From Fen-1245 sp963835535 (GTDB lineage: Bacteria; Gemmatimonadota; Gemmatimonadetes; Gemmatimonadales; JACORV01), in the NCBI GenBank assembly GCA_963835535.1, contig CAWIFL010000002.1:62001-126000 (forward strand): a stretch of DNA of 64,000 nt, read 5' to 3'. Shown in pieces: positions 17,475 through 26,104 of this stretch. The position numbers and the translations under genes are program-made. Position 1 is the first letter of the stretch; each line of letters starts with the position of its first letter. The notes under the pieces were generated by a model. That model saw nothing but the letters and a program-made list of their open reading frames with translations, was not told the DNA's origin and ran no database searches.

Positions 17475-18773
17475 ATGCCGACGCGCTTCGACATCTCCGC
17501 GCTCCCGGGCCAGATCGGCTCGACCGTTGCCGTCCAGGGATGGGTGCTCACCACGCGCTCGTCGGGGAAGATCGCGTTCGTCGTGATCCGCGACGGCTCC
17601 GGGTACCTGCAGGGCGTGCTCGCCAAGTCCGAGGCCGACCCCGCGACCTGGGAGCGCTTCGGCGCGCTCACCCAGGAGACCTGCGTGCGGCTGTCGGGGG
17701 AGGTGCGCGCCGACAAGCGGTCGCCGGGTGGCGTCGAGCTGGGGATCCGGGAGGTCGAGATCCTCGGGCCGAGCACCGATTTCCCGATCAGCCCCAAGGA
17801 GCACGGCACGCCGTTCCTGCTGGACCACCGCCACCTCTGGCTGCGCAGCCGGCGCCAGGTGGCGATCATGAAGGTCCGGCACGAGATCATCCAGGCGATC
17901 CGCGATTTCTTCCACGAGCGCGGCTTCGTGCTGGTGGACACGCCGATCCTGACCGGCAGCATCGGCGAGTCGGGCGGCACGCTGTTCGAGACCGAGTACT
18001 TCGACCTCGGGAAGGCGTACCTCGCACAGACCGGCCAGCTGTACGTCGAGGCCGCGTGCGCCGCGCTCGGCAAGGTCTACTGCTTCGGCCCGACGTTCCG
18101 CGCCGAGAAGTCGAAGACGCGCCGCCACCTCACGGAGTTCTGGATGGTCGAGCCCGAGGTGGCCTTCAACGACTCCGACGACAACATGCGCCTGCAGGAG
18201 GAGTTCATCAGCGCGATCGTGGCGCGGGTGCTCGACCGGCGGGCCGGGGAGCTGAAGGAGCTGGAACGGGACACGTCGCGCCTGGCGAGCGTGGTGCCGC
18301 CGTTCCCGCGCGTCTCGTACACCGAGGCGGTGGAGCGGCTCAAGGCCAAGGGTTCGCCGATCACGTGGGGCCAGGACCTCGGCGCCGAGGACGAGACGGC
18401 GATCGCGCAGGACGCGGACCGCCCGGTCTTCGTCTACAACTATCCGCGCGCGGCGAAGGCGTTCTACATGAAGGAGAATCCCTCCGATCCCCGCACGGTC
18501 CTGTGTAACGACTGCCTCGCGCCCGAGGGGTACGGCGAGATCATCGGCGGGAGCCAGCGCGAGGACGACCACGACCGGCTGCTGGCGCGCATCCGGGAGC
18601 AGGGACTCCCTGCCGAGGCGTACGGCTGGTACCTCGACCTGCGGAAGTACGGCACCTTCGTGCACTCCGGCTTCGGTCTCGGCGTGGAGCGCACGGTGGC
18701 GTGGATCACGGGCACGCAGCACATCCGCGAGACGATCGCGTTCCCGCGGATGATCTACCGCCTCACCCCGTAG
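17475..18773 (+). CDS. asnS: Asparaginyl-tRNA synthetase
   Basis: Class IIb synthetase that charges tRNA-Asn. An N-terminal OB-fold anticodon-binding domain (about residues 15-100) is followed by the catalytic core with motif 2 (FRAEKSKTRRHLTEFWM) and motif 3 (GFGLGVERTVAWI). 432 residues. AsnRS is preferred over AspRS because there is no AspRS insertion domain and the core matches AsnRS. The 3' end overlaps the convergent mazG by 11 bases. Confidence 0.93.
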   Translation: MPTRFDISALPGQIGSTVAVQGWVLTTRSSGKIAFVVIRDGSGYLQGVLAKSEADPATWERFGALTQETCVRLSGEVRADKRSPGGVELGIREVEILGPSTDFPISPKEHGTPFLLDHRHLWLRSRRQVAIMKVRHEIIQAIRDFFHERGFVLVDTPILTGSIGESGGTLFETEYFDLGKAYLAQTGQLYVEAACAALGKVYCFGPTFRAEKSKTRRHLTEFWMVEPEVAFNDSDDNMRLQEEFISAIVARVLDRRAGELKELERDTSRLASVVPPFPRVSYTEAVERLKAKGSPITWGQDLGAEDETAIAQDADRPVFVYNYPRAAKAFYMKENPSDPRTVLCNDCLAPEGYGEIIGGSQREDDHDRLLARIREQGLPAEAYGWYLDLRKYGTFVHSGFGLGVERTVAWITGTQHIRETIAFPRMIYRLTP

Positions 18774-19515
18774 CTTCCGCCGCCTTCACTTCGTCCCAGA
18801 GCCGGTCGAGGGCCGCGAGGTCCGCGCGGCCCAGCTCGACGCCGCGCGCCGCGGCCTTCTGCTCCAGGGCACGGAAGCGTCGGACGAACTTGTCCGTGGC
18901 CGCGCGCAGGGCGACCGACGGGTGCACCCCGGCCTTCCGCGCGACGTTCACCGCCGCGAAGAAGACGTCGCCGATCTCCGCCTGCGGGTGGACGCGCGCC
19001 TCGTCCACCTCCTCCTCGAGCTTGTCGAGCGGTCCCGCGAGATCGTCCCAGTCGAAGCCGACGGAGGCGGCGCGCTCCTGGAAGCGGAACGCCCGCTCCA
19101 GCTCGGGGAGGCCGGGAGGCAGACGGCCGAGGACGCTCGGCGGCTCCTCGCTCCGGTGCTCGCGGCGCCGCTCCTCCGCCTTCAAGCGCTCCCAGTCCGG
19201 CTTGGCTTCCCCGGCGAAGAGGTGCGGATGGCGCCGGCGCATCTTGGTGCCCAGCGTCTCGGTCACGTCGGCCAGGGTGAACGAGCCGCGCTCCTCGGCG
19301 ATGACGAGCTGGAAGCAGAGGTGGAGGACCAGGTCGCCCAGCTCGGCAGCGATGCGTGCCTCGTCTCCCAGGGCCAGCGCCTCGTCCAGCTCGGCCACCT
19401 CCTCGCGGAGGTAGGGGCGCAGGGTCTGCCGGGTCTGGACCCGGTCCCAATCGCACCGTTTCCGGAGGTCCCGGACCAGGTCCAGAATGCCGCCAAACGT
19501 CGAATCGTCTTGCAT
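18763..19515 (-). CDS. mazG: MazG, nucleoside triphosphate pyrophosphohydrolase
   Basis: All-alpha NTP pyrophosphatase that hydrolyses (d)NTPs, thought to clear abnormal nucleotides. Two MazG repeats are visible: the first with the metal motif EEVAELDEAL and ELGD, the second with KLEEEVDEA and EIGD. 250 residues. ATG at 19515-19513 has a GGGAGG site just upstream. Divergent from alr with 32 bases between the two start codons. Confidence 0.92.
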   Translation of the reverse strand: MQDDSTFGGILDLVRDLRKRCDWDRVQTRQTLRPYLREEVAELDEALALGDEARIAAELGDLVLHLCFQLVIAEERGSFTLADVTETLGTKMRRRHPHLFAGEAKPDWERLKAEERRREHRSEEPPSVLGRLPPGLPELERAFRFQERAASVGFDWDDLAGPLDKLEEEVDEARVHPQAEIGDVFFAAVNVARKAGVHPSVALRAATDKFVRRFRALEQKAAARGVELGRADLAALDRLWDEVKAAEATG

Positions 19516-19547
19516 TTAGCCTCCCAGCCGGGTACGGTACTCAACTC

Positions 19548-20705
19548 GTGAAACCTGAGCAAACCCCCGCGCCGGACGGCCGCCGATCAGCGGGCGACAC
19601 CTCCGCTGCGCCGCCCGCACGGTCACGCCCTGCATCGAGTGCCACCGGGCATCCGCGCACCTGGATCGAGGTGGATCTGGAGGCGCTCGTCGCGAACGCC
19701 CGGACGGTCCAGGCGCTCGCGCCGCGCGCGCGGCTGCTGCCGATGGTCAAGGCGAACGCTTACGGCCTCGGCGTCGTTCCGGTGGTGCGCGCCCTGGAGC
19801 AGGTGGATCCGTGGGGCTTCGCCGTCGCGACCGCGCACGAGGGGTCCGAGCTGCGGGACGCCGGGATCCGCTCGCGCGTGCTGGTGATGGGACCGCAGAC
19901 GGAGACGCTGGAGCTGCTGGTCCGTCGCGATCTCACGCCGGCTCTGGGGAGCGTCGAGCAGATCGCCGCCTGGCTCGCGCTGGCGCCCGGCCGCCCGTTC
20001 CACGTCGAGGTGGACACCGGGATGGCGCGGTGGGGGCTGTGGTGGGAGTCGTTCGCGGCCGATGCGGCCGCCTTCGGCAGCGCCCCCGGCTTCGAGGGGA
20101 TCTTCACCCACTTCCACTCGCCGGCGGAGAAGCCCGAGACGGTGCGCGAGCAGTGGGCGCGGTTCCAGGCGGTGCTCGGGGCGCTGCCGCGGCGGCCCGC
20201 GCTGGTGCACGCGGCCAACAGCGCCGCCGCGGTCGCGTTCCCCGAGACGATCGGCGATCTGGCGCGGCCGGGGATCTTCCTCTACGGGGGCAGGGCGGGG
20301 GCGCGCCGGCCGCGGCCGGTGGTCGAGTGGCGCGCCCGGGTGCTCGCGACCCGGTGGCGTGAGGCGGGGCAGACGGTGAGCTACGGGGCGACGTACACGA
20401 CCGCGGTGCGCACCTGCCTGGCGACGCTCGCGGCGGGCTACGGCGACGGGCTGCCCCGCTCGCTCTCCAACGTGGGCGCGGCGCTGATCGAGGGCCGTCG
20501 GCTGCCGTTCGCCGGACGGATCACGATGGACTTCACGATGGTCGCGTCGACCGGGTGGGCGCCGGCGGTGGGGAGCGTGGCCACGCTGATCGGGCGCGAC
20601 GGCGACGCCGCGATCGAGCTCGACGAGGTGGCGGAAGCTGCGGGAACGATCAGCTACGAGATCCTGACGGGTCTGGGGCAGCGCGTGGCGCGCTTCTACA
20701 CGTGA
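19548..20705 (+). CDS. alr: Alanine racemase, with a repeat-encoded N-terminal extension
   Basis: PLP enzyme that makes D-alanine for peptidoglycan. The PLP lysine is Lys68 (MVKANAYGLG) and the second catalytic base Tyr279 (SYGATY). TIM barrel followed by a C-terminal beta domain, 385 residues. The GTG at 19548 is the only reasonable start; residues 8-35 before the catalytic domain (PAPDGRRSAGDTSAAPPARS...) are encoded by a dispersed repeat that also lies in miaB. First gene of a long overlapping run that continues to the mutase at 32714. Its stop overlaps the deoB start (GTGA). Confidence 0.93.
   Translation: MKPEQTPAPDGRRSAGDTSAAPPARSRPASSATGHPRTWIEVDLEALVANARTVQALAPRARLLPMVKANAYGLGVVPVVRALEQVDPWGFAVATAHEGSELRDAGIRSRVLVMGPQTETLELLVRRDLTPALGSVEQIAAWLALAPGRPFHVEVDTGMARWGLWWESFAADAAAFGSAPGFEGIFTHFHSPAEKPETVREQWARFQAVLGALPRRPALVHAANSAAAVAFPETIGDLARPGIFLYGGRAGARRPRPVVEWRARVLATRWREAGQTVSYGATYTTAVRTCLATLAAGYGDGLPRSLSNVGAALIEGRRLPFAGRITMDFTMVASTGWAPAVGSVATLIGRDGDAAIELDEVAEAAGTISYEILTGLGQRVARFYT
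19569..19650 (+). repeat. Dispersed repeat, copy A (inside alr)
   Basis: 82-bp segment with 65 of 82 positions identical, gap-free by hand count, to 26107-26188. The core GACACC-N6-GCGCCGCCCGC lies at 19596-19618. It is translated in frame as part of the alr N-terminal extension. Confidence 0.85.
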
Positions 20706-21865
20706 AGCGGTTCTTCCTCATCGTCCTCGACGGCCTGGGGTGCGGCGCCGCGTCCGACGCCGCCGCCTACGGCGACGGGGGCAGCGACACGATCGGGAAC
20801 GTGGCCCGCGCGGTGGGCGGCCTGCGCCTGCCGGTGCTGGAGGGGCTGGGCCTGGGCCGCATCCGCCCGATCGCCGGCGTCCGGCCCGTCGAGGTACCGC
20901 GCGCGGCCTTCGGGCTGATGCGGCCTGCGAGCGCGGGGAAGGACAGCACGACCGGGCACTGGGAGATCTGCGGGCTCACGGTCAGGCGGCCGTTCCCGAC
21001 CTACCCGCACGGCTTCCCGAAGGACGTGCTGGCCGAGTTCTCGCGCCGGACCGGGCGCGGCGTCCTCGGCAACAAGCCGGCCTCCGGCACCGCCATCATC
21101 GCGGAGCTGGGGGAACGGCAGCTCGCCACGGGCGACTGGATCGTGTACACCTCGGGCGACTCCGTCTTCCAGGTGGCGGCGCACGAGGAGAAGATCCCGC
21201 TCGACGAGCTCTACCGCGCATGCACCGAGGCGCGCGGGATGCTCACCGGCGCGCACGGCGTGGCGCGCGTCATCGCGCGGCCGTTCGTCGGGACGCCCGG
21301 CGCCTTCACCCGCACCGCCCACCGCCGCGACTTCTCGCTGGACCCGGTCGGGCCCACGTTGCTGGACTACCTGGCCGACGCCGGGGTCCCGCGCACCGGG
21401 ATCGGCAAGGTGGACGACCTGTTCGCCGGCCGGAACATCACCGCCACCCACACCCCGACCAACGCGGATGCGTACCGCCTTCTTCGGGACGCCCTCGCGC
21501 GTGTAGATTCCGGGCTGGTATTCGCCAACGTGGTCGAGTTCGACCAGAGCTGGGGGCACCGCAATGACGTCGCCGGCTTTCACCGCGGGCTCCTCGAGCT
21601 GGATCGGGAGCTGGGGTCGTTGCTGGAGTTGCTCCGGGAGGACGATCTGTTCGTGCTGACGGCCGACCACGGCAACGATCCGACGACGGCGTCCACGGAC
21701 CACGCGCGCGAGAACGTGCCGCTGCTGGTCTGCGGCCCGCGGGTCAAAGCCGTCGCGCTGGGCGAGCGGGCGACGTTCGCCGACCTGGGCCAGACGGCGG
21801 CGGAGTACTTCGGCGTCGGGCCGCTCGAGACCGGCACGTCGTTCCTCCGCGAGGTCCTCGCGTGA
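20702..21865 (+). CDS. deoB: Phosphopentomutase
   Basis: Interconverts ribose-1-P/deoxyribose-1-P and the 5-phosphates in nucleoside catabolism. Alkaline-phosphatase-superfamily metal motifs are present (VLDGLGCGA at the start, ADHGND near the end) and the phospho-threonine loop GKDSTTGHWE. 387 residues. It overlaps alr and cdd by four bases each; deoB-cdd makes a nucleoside salvage pair, followed by the microcompartment vertex protein. Confidence 0.95.
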   Translation: MKRFFLIVLDGLGCGAASDAAAYGDGGSDTIGNVARAVGGLRLPVLEGLGLGRIRPIAGVRPVEVPRAAFGLMRPASAGKDSTTGHWEICGLTVRRPFPTYPHGFPKDVLAEFSRRTGRGVLGNKPASGTAIIAELGERQLATGDWIVYTSGDSVFQVAAHEEKIPLDELYRACTEARGMLTGAHGVARVIARPFVGTPGAFTRTAHRRDFSLDPVGPTLLDYLADAGVPRTGIGKVDDLFAGRNITATHTPTNADAYRLLRDALARVDSGLVFANVVEFDQSWGHRNDVAGFHRGLLELDRELGSLLELLREDDLFVLTADHGNDPTTASTDHARENVPLLVCGPRVKAVALGERATFADLGQTAAEYFGVGPLETGTSFLREVLA

Positions 21866-22260
21866 GCGACCGCCTCCTCGAGGCGGCGCGTGCGGCGCAG
21901 GCACGGGCGCACGCCCCGTACTCGCGGTTCAAGGTGGGGGCCGCGCTCGAGGCGGCCGACGGGACGGTGATCGCGGGCTGCAACGTGGAGAGCGCGTCGT
22001 ACGGGGGAACCATCTGCGCCGAGCGGGGTGCGGTGATGGCGGCGGTCGCGGCGGGGCATCGCGCCTTCCGGCGCCTGCTGATCACCAGCGACGCCGACGA
22101 GCCGGTCGCGCCGTGCGGGCTGTGCCGCCAGCTGCTGGCGGAGTTCGGGCTGGACCTGGAGATCGTGTCCGTGGGCTCGCGCGGCGGCCGGGAGACCTGG
22201 CGCCTCGACGCCCTGCTGCCTCACGCCTTCACCAGCAAGCACCTGCGGGAGCGCGCATGA
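21862..22260 (+). CDS. cdd: Cytidine deaminase
   Basis: Deaminates cytidine and deoxycytidine to uridine forms. Zinc site CAERGA with catalytic Glu and the PCGLCRQ motif; 132 residues, the normal homotetrameric short form. GTG start overlapping deoB; stop overlapping the next ATG (ATGA). With deoB it channels pyrimidine nucleosides toward pentose phosphates. Confidence 0.95.
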   Translation: MSDRLLEAARAAQARAHAPYSRFKVGAALEAADGTVIAGCNVESASYGGTICAERGAVMAAVAAGHRAFRRLLITSDADEPVAPCGLCRQLLAEFGLDLEIVSVGSRGGRETWRLDALLPHAFTSKHLRERA

Positions 22261-22544
22261 AGATGGGCCGCATCGTCGGGTCGGTCGTCGCGACCCGCAA
22301 GGATCCGTCCCTGGTCGGCGCCAAGTTCCTGGTCGTCGAGAACCTGTCGCCCGACCTGAAGCCGGAGGGCGGGTACGTCGTGGCGGTGGACTCGGTAGGC
22401 GCCGGGGCGAGCGAAGTCGTGCTGTACGCGTCGGGCTCGTCGGCGCGCCAGACGCCGGTGACGAAGGACCGTCCGGTGGACGCCGTAATCATGGCAATCG
22501 TGGACAGCTTCGAGGCGCATGGCAAGAACGTCCGTCTGGCGTAA
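22257..22544 (+). CDS. EutN/CcmL-family microcompartment vertex protein (BMC-P)
   Basis: 95-residue protein matching the pentamer-forming vertex proteins that cap bacterial microcompartment shells. The opening GRIVGSVVATRKDPSLVGAKFLVVE is highly typical. No hexameric BMC-H or trimeric shell gene is in the window, so it is an orphan here. It is coupled by four-base overlap to cdd, and thus to deoB, which hints at a sugar-phosphate or nucleoside-degrading compartment encoded elsewhere, or a non-shell role. Confidence 0.9.
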   Translation: MKMGRIVGSVVATRKDPSLVGAKFLVVENLSPDLKPEGGYVVAVDSVGAGASEVVLYASGSSARQTPVTKDRPVDAVIMAIVDSFEAHGKNVRLA

Positions 22545-23718
22545 CACCCTCCTCGCGGGCCTGGTCGCGGCCGGGGGATGCACCGAGAAGCTCACGACCC
22601 CCGCGCACTGCCCGGAGGTGTGCCCGAACAGCAGCGTGCAGCTCGCGGACACGCTGCTCACCGGGGCCGACGCGGCGGACACGACGGCCCGAGGGTACGT
22701 GCTGACGAGTGAGGCCACGTACGTCGCGGCCTCGACCCTCGATTCCCTGAAGAGCGTGATCCTGCTCCGCTTCGGGCCGATGCCGACGTCGTGGGTCCAG
22801 ACGGCGACGGACACCGTGCAGGCCGTCTTTCCTCCCGACAGCGTGTTCGCGACGCTGCAGGTCACCTTCCAGGACAGCACGGTCCATCCGCGGATCGTGT
22901 TCTACCGTCTCCCGGCGCAATTCGACACCACGATGACGTACGCGCAGGCGCAGGCGTACTTCGTGGACGCGGCGGTGCTGGACACGGTGGCGGTCCCCGA
23001 CACCGGGGTCATGGAGGCCCGGTTGCCAACCAGCCTGGTCCCGCTGCCGGCCGACTCGGGGATCGTCTCGATCGGCGCCAGGGTCATCGCGGATTCCCCG
23101 ACCGTCGTGGCGTTCTCCTCGGGACACAGCCTCACCACGTCGCCGCAGCTTTCCTATTTCGTGCGCGGCCAGCCTCCGCAGGACTCGCTGACCCGGAACT
23201 TGGACACCACGGCGGCCTTCGCGACCTTCGTTCAGTCGCCCGCGGCCGGCCAGCCGCCCCCCGGTGTGCTCGCAATCGGCGGCCTGCCGGCGGCCCACTC
23301 GCTCGTCCATTTGTCGCTCCCCAGCGTGGCGGTGGATTCGATCGGCATCGTGCGAGCGACGCTGTTCCTGCACCTGGTGCGCCCGGCCATCGGTTTCCCG
23401 GGCGACAGCTTCTTCGTCAACGTCTTCCCGATCCTCAGGGACTACGGCCCGAAGTCCGTGCTCTACCCGGACACGTCGATCACGGGCGAGGCGGTCATCT
23501 ACGCCGGCCAAACGGGGACCGTGGAGGTTGACATCGCGCCGATCCTCCGCCTCTGGGGCACGACCACCGGAGACTCCATGCCGCGGGCCATCATGCTGGG
23601 GGTGTACGCCGAGGGGTATGCCTTCGGCGAGGTGGATATCCAGGGGCGCTCGGCAGGCGGCGGGGGCCCGCAGCTCGAGGTGACGTACGTGAAGAAATAC
23701 GAGGTCGGGGTTCCGTGA
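22519..23718 (+). CDS. Predicted lipoprotein with a DNRLRE/CBM96-like C-terminal part
   Basis: Unrecognised 399-residue exported protein. The N-terminal helix ends in a lipobox (LVAAGGC, Cys21). The body is rich in Thr, Asp, Pro and Val. The C-terminal third (ATLFLHLV..., VDIAPILRLW..., a closing PQLEVTYV) has the layout of DNRLRE/CBM96-type beta-sandwich domains found in surface proteins; this is resemblance only. It overlaps eutN by 26 bases and the next gene by four, so it is expressed with a barrel protein. Confidence 0.6.
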   Translation: MARTSVWRNTLLAGLVAAGGCTEKLTTPAHCPEVCPNSSVQLADTLLTGADAADTTARGYVLTSEATYVAASTLDSLKSVILLRFGPMPTSWVQTATDTVQAVFPPDSVFATLQVTFQDSTVHPRIVFYRLPAQFDTTMTYAQAQAYFVDAAVLDTVAVPDTGVMEARLPTSLVPLPADSGIVSIGARVIADSPTVVAFSSGHSLTTSPQLSYFVRGQPPQDSLTRNLDTTAAFATFVQSPAAGQPPPGVLAIGGLPAAHSLVHLSLPSVAVDSIGIVRATLFLHLVRPAIGFPGDSFFVNVFPILRDYGPKSVLYPDTSITGEAVIYAGQTGTVEVDIAPILRLWGTTTGDSMPRAIMLGVYAEGYAFGEVDIQGRSAGGGGPQLEVTYVKKYEVGVP

Positions 23719-24854
23719 CGCGTTTCCCGCCCGGCCTGCTGGTCGTGGCCGCCCTGCTGGGGGCGCGTCCCGCGGCGGCCCAGGACTCCGTCTTCGGGAT
23801 CCGGGGGCTGGGATTCCTGGGGCAGCCCATCTCGGCGCACAGCGCCGCGATGGGGGGCGGCGAGTCGATGTTCGACGGGAGCTCGGCCGTGGGCCCGGCG
23901 TCCCTCGCGTCCTGGCGCACGCTGGCCGGATGGGCAGTGGGCGCACAGTCGGAGCGCACCTTCAACCCGGGGACCGGGGCGGTCTCGCTGAGTTCGATGC
24001 GCTTCCCGATGTTCGGCTTCGCCGCGCCCGTCGGAAACCGGCTGGTCATCGGCGTCAACGTCTCCGACTACCTGAACCGCAACTGGGACGTGCAACGGAC
24101 GGACACGGTGATGCCGCGGGATTCGGCGCTGCCGGTCACGGACCGGACCCGCTCACTCGGCGGCGTGACGGACATCCGCTTCGCGGCGGCGTACCGGGTC
24201 TCGAGCCGCATCGCGCTGGGCGTCGGCCTCCACGTGCTCACGGGCTCGGTGCAGACCGCCGTGGAGCGCGACTTCCCGACCGATTCCACGTACCACACCT
24301 TCGGTCAGGTGACGGAAACGGACTACCACGGCCTTGGCGCGTCGCTGGGCCTGTTCGTGTCGCCGATCCAGCGGGTGGTCGTCGGCGCCAGCGCCCGCAT
24401 CAACGGGCGGCTGTCGGAGGTCAATCCGGGCGGCAACGCGAGCGTGCGGCTGCCCACGGAGCTGGCCGGCGGGCTCTACGTCACCCCGTGGGACGGGGTG
24501 ATGTTCGCCACGACCGTCATCCACGACAATTGGAGCGTTGCGGCGCCCGTCCTGGTGGCGGACAGCCAACCTCCCTCCCGGGACGTGTGGAGCGTCGGGG
24601 TCGGCGCTGAGGTCACGCTGCTGAAGCTGTTCGGCGAGGTGACCCCGCTGCGCGCCGGATACCGGTGGCGGCAGCTGCCGTTCCCCGTGGGCACGGCCGC
24701 CCTGAGCGAGCGCGCGGTTTCCGGCGGCCTCAGCTTCGCGCTGGCCGGCGGGCGAGCGAACGTGGACTTCTCCGTGGAGGGGGGCTCGCGCACGGCCGGT
24801 GCGCTGACGGAGAGCTTCACTACGATGCTGGTGGGCCTCTCGATCTTCCCGTGA
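23715..24854 (+). CDS. Outer-membrane beta-barrel protein, PorV/FadL-like
   Basis: 379 residues with a signal peptide (LLVVAALLGARPAAAQ). The mature protein is a run of alternating amphipathic strands with a final strand ending in Phe-Pro (LVGLSIFP). The segment SAHSAAMGGGESMFDGSSAVGPASL resembles the N-terminal signature of PorV/PorQ proteins in the Bacteroidota-related groups. Together with the preceding lipoprotein it forms a coupled cell-surface pair of unknown role. GTG start overlapping the previous stop. Confidence 0.65.
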   Translation: MTRFPPGLLVVAALLGARPAAAQDSVFGIRGLGFLGQPISAHSAAMGGGESMFDGSSAVGPASLASWRTLAGWAVGAQSERTFNPGTGAVSLSSMRFPMFGFAAPVGNRLVIGVNVSDYLNRNWDVQRTDTVMPRDSALPVTDRTRSLGGVTDIRFAAAYRVSSRIALGVGLHVLTGSVQTAVERDFPTDSTYHTFGQVTETDYHGLGASLGLFVSPIQRVVVGASARINGRLSEVNPGGNASVRLPTELAGGLYVTPWDGVMFATTVIHDNWSVAAPVLVADSQPPSRDVWSVGVGAEVTLLKLFGEVTPLRAGYRWRQLPFPVGTAALSERAVSGGLSFALAGGRANVDFSVEGGSRTAGALTESFTTMLVGLSIFP

Positions 24855-26104
24855 ACGTCTTCCTTTACACCTTCGGCTGCAAAGCCAATCAGTACGACAC
24901 GGAAGTGGTGCGCCAGCGTCTGGAGGACGCGGGGTGCCGCGTCGTGGCGGCGCCCGATGGGGCGGACGCCGCGGTGGTGAACTCGTGCACGGTGACGCAC
25001 GTGGGCGAGGGGAAGATGCGCGCGTTGGTCCGGCGGCTGGCGCGGAAGAACCCGGCCATCCGCACCGTGGTAATGGGGTGCGCCGCGGCGGTGGACGACG
25101 GCCGCATCGCGGAGCTCCCGAACGTGGCCGCCGTGGTGCCGGGTGCCGACGGCGGTGCGGTGGCGCGGGCGCTCGCGCTGCCGGACCGGGAGGCGCCCGA
25201 GGCGGGACTGCGGCGGTTCGCGTCCGGCTCCCGAGCCTGGCTCAAGATCCAGGACGGATGCGACGAGCACTGCACCTTCTGCGCGACGGTGCTCGCGCGC
25301 GGCGCCAGCCGGTCGCGCCGCCCCGAGGAGCTGGTGCGGGAGGCGGAGCGACTGGCGGCGGTGCACGCCGAAATCGTGCTCACCGGCGTGCACATCGGCT
25401 CGTACGGACTCGACCTCGAAGGGAAATGGTCGCTGTCGGCGCTGGTGGGGCTGCTGGTCGAGCGGGTGAGCGGCGTCCGGTTCCGGCTGACTTCGATCGA
25501 GGCCACCGAGCTGGACGACGGGCTGATCGCGCTGATGGCCACGGCGCGCGACCGGGTCGCGCCACACCTCCACGCGCCGCTCCAGTCCGGGAGCGACCGC
25601 GTCCTCAGACGGATGGGGCGCCACTGGTACACCGCGGCCGCGTACCGCCGGAACGTGGAGCGCCTCGCGGCGCGCGTCGCCCCGCTCGGGTTGGGGGCGG
25701 ACATCCTGGTCGGGTTCCCGGGCGAGTCGGAGGCCGACCACCGGGCCACGGCGCGGATGGTCGAGGAGCTGCCCTTCACCTACCTGCACGTCTTCCCGTA
25801 CTCGCCGCGGCAGGGCACCGCCGCGCCGCGGCTGGGGCCGCCTGCCGAGAGCGCGGCGACGCGCGAGCGGAGCGCGGAGCTGCGCGCGCTGGGCGAGGCG
25901 AAGGCGGCGGCGCACCGCCGCTCCCGCGCGGGCGGCCCCGCCGATCTGGTCCTGGAGGCCCGCCGGGCCGGCCAGCGCGAGGCGGTGACGGAGGACTACC
26001 TGAGCGCGACGGTGCCCGCCGACGCGCCCTGGGTGCTGGGCAAGCGCCGGGTCGCAGCCCGCCTGGTGGCGCGCGGCGGCCTGCTCGCGGCGGAGAGCGC
26101 GTGA
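24851..26104 (+). CDS. mtaB: MtaB, tRNA t6A37 methylthiotransferase
   Basis: Radical-SAM enzyme that converts t6A to ms2t6A at position 37 of tRNAs. UPF0004 domain from TFGCKANQYDTE, radical-SAM cluster motif CDEHCTFC, then a TRAM-like C-terminal region. 417 residues. The CDEHC-type motif and the CKANQYD start distinguish MtaB from MiaB and RimO. The GTG at 24851 overlaps the barrel-protein stop, and its own stop overlaps miaB. Confidence 0.92.
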   Translation: MNVFLYTFGCKANQYDTEVVRQRLEDAGCRVVAAPDGADAAVVNSCTVTHVGEGKMRALVRRLARKNPAIRTVVMGCAAAVDDGRIAELPNVAAVVPGADGGAVARALALPDREAPEAGLRRFASGSRAWLKIQDGCDEHCTFCATVLARGASRSRRPEELVREAERLAAVHAEIVLTGVHIGSYGLDLEGKWSLSALVGLLVERVSGVRFRLTSIEATELDDGLIALMATARDRVAPHLHAPLQSGSDRVLRRMGRHWYTAAAYRRNVERLAARVAPLGLGADILVGFPGESEADHRATARMVEELPFTYLHVFPYSPRQGTAAPRLGPPAESAATRERSAELRALGEAKAAAHRRSRAGGPADLVLEARRAGQREAVTEDYLSATVPADAPWVLGKRRVAARLVARGGLLAAESA

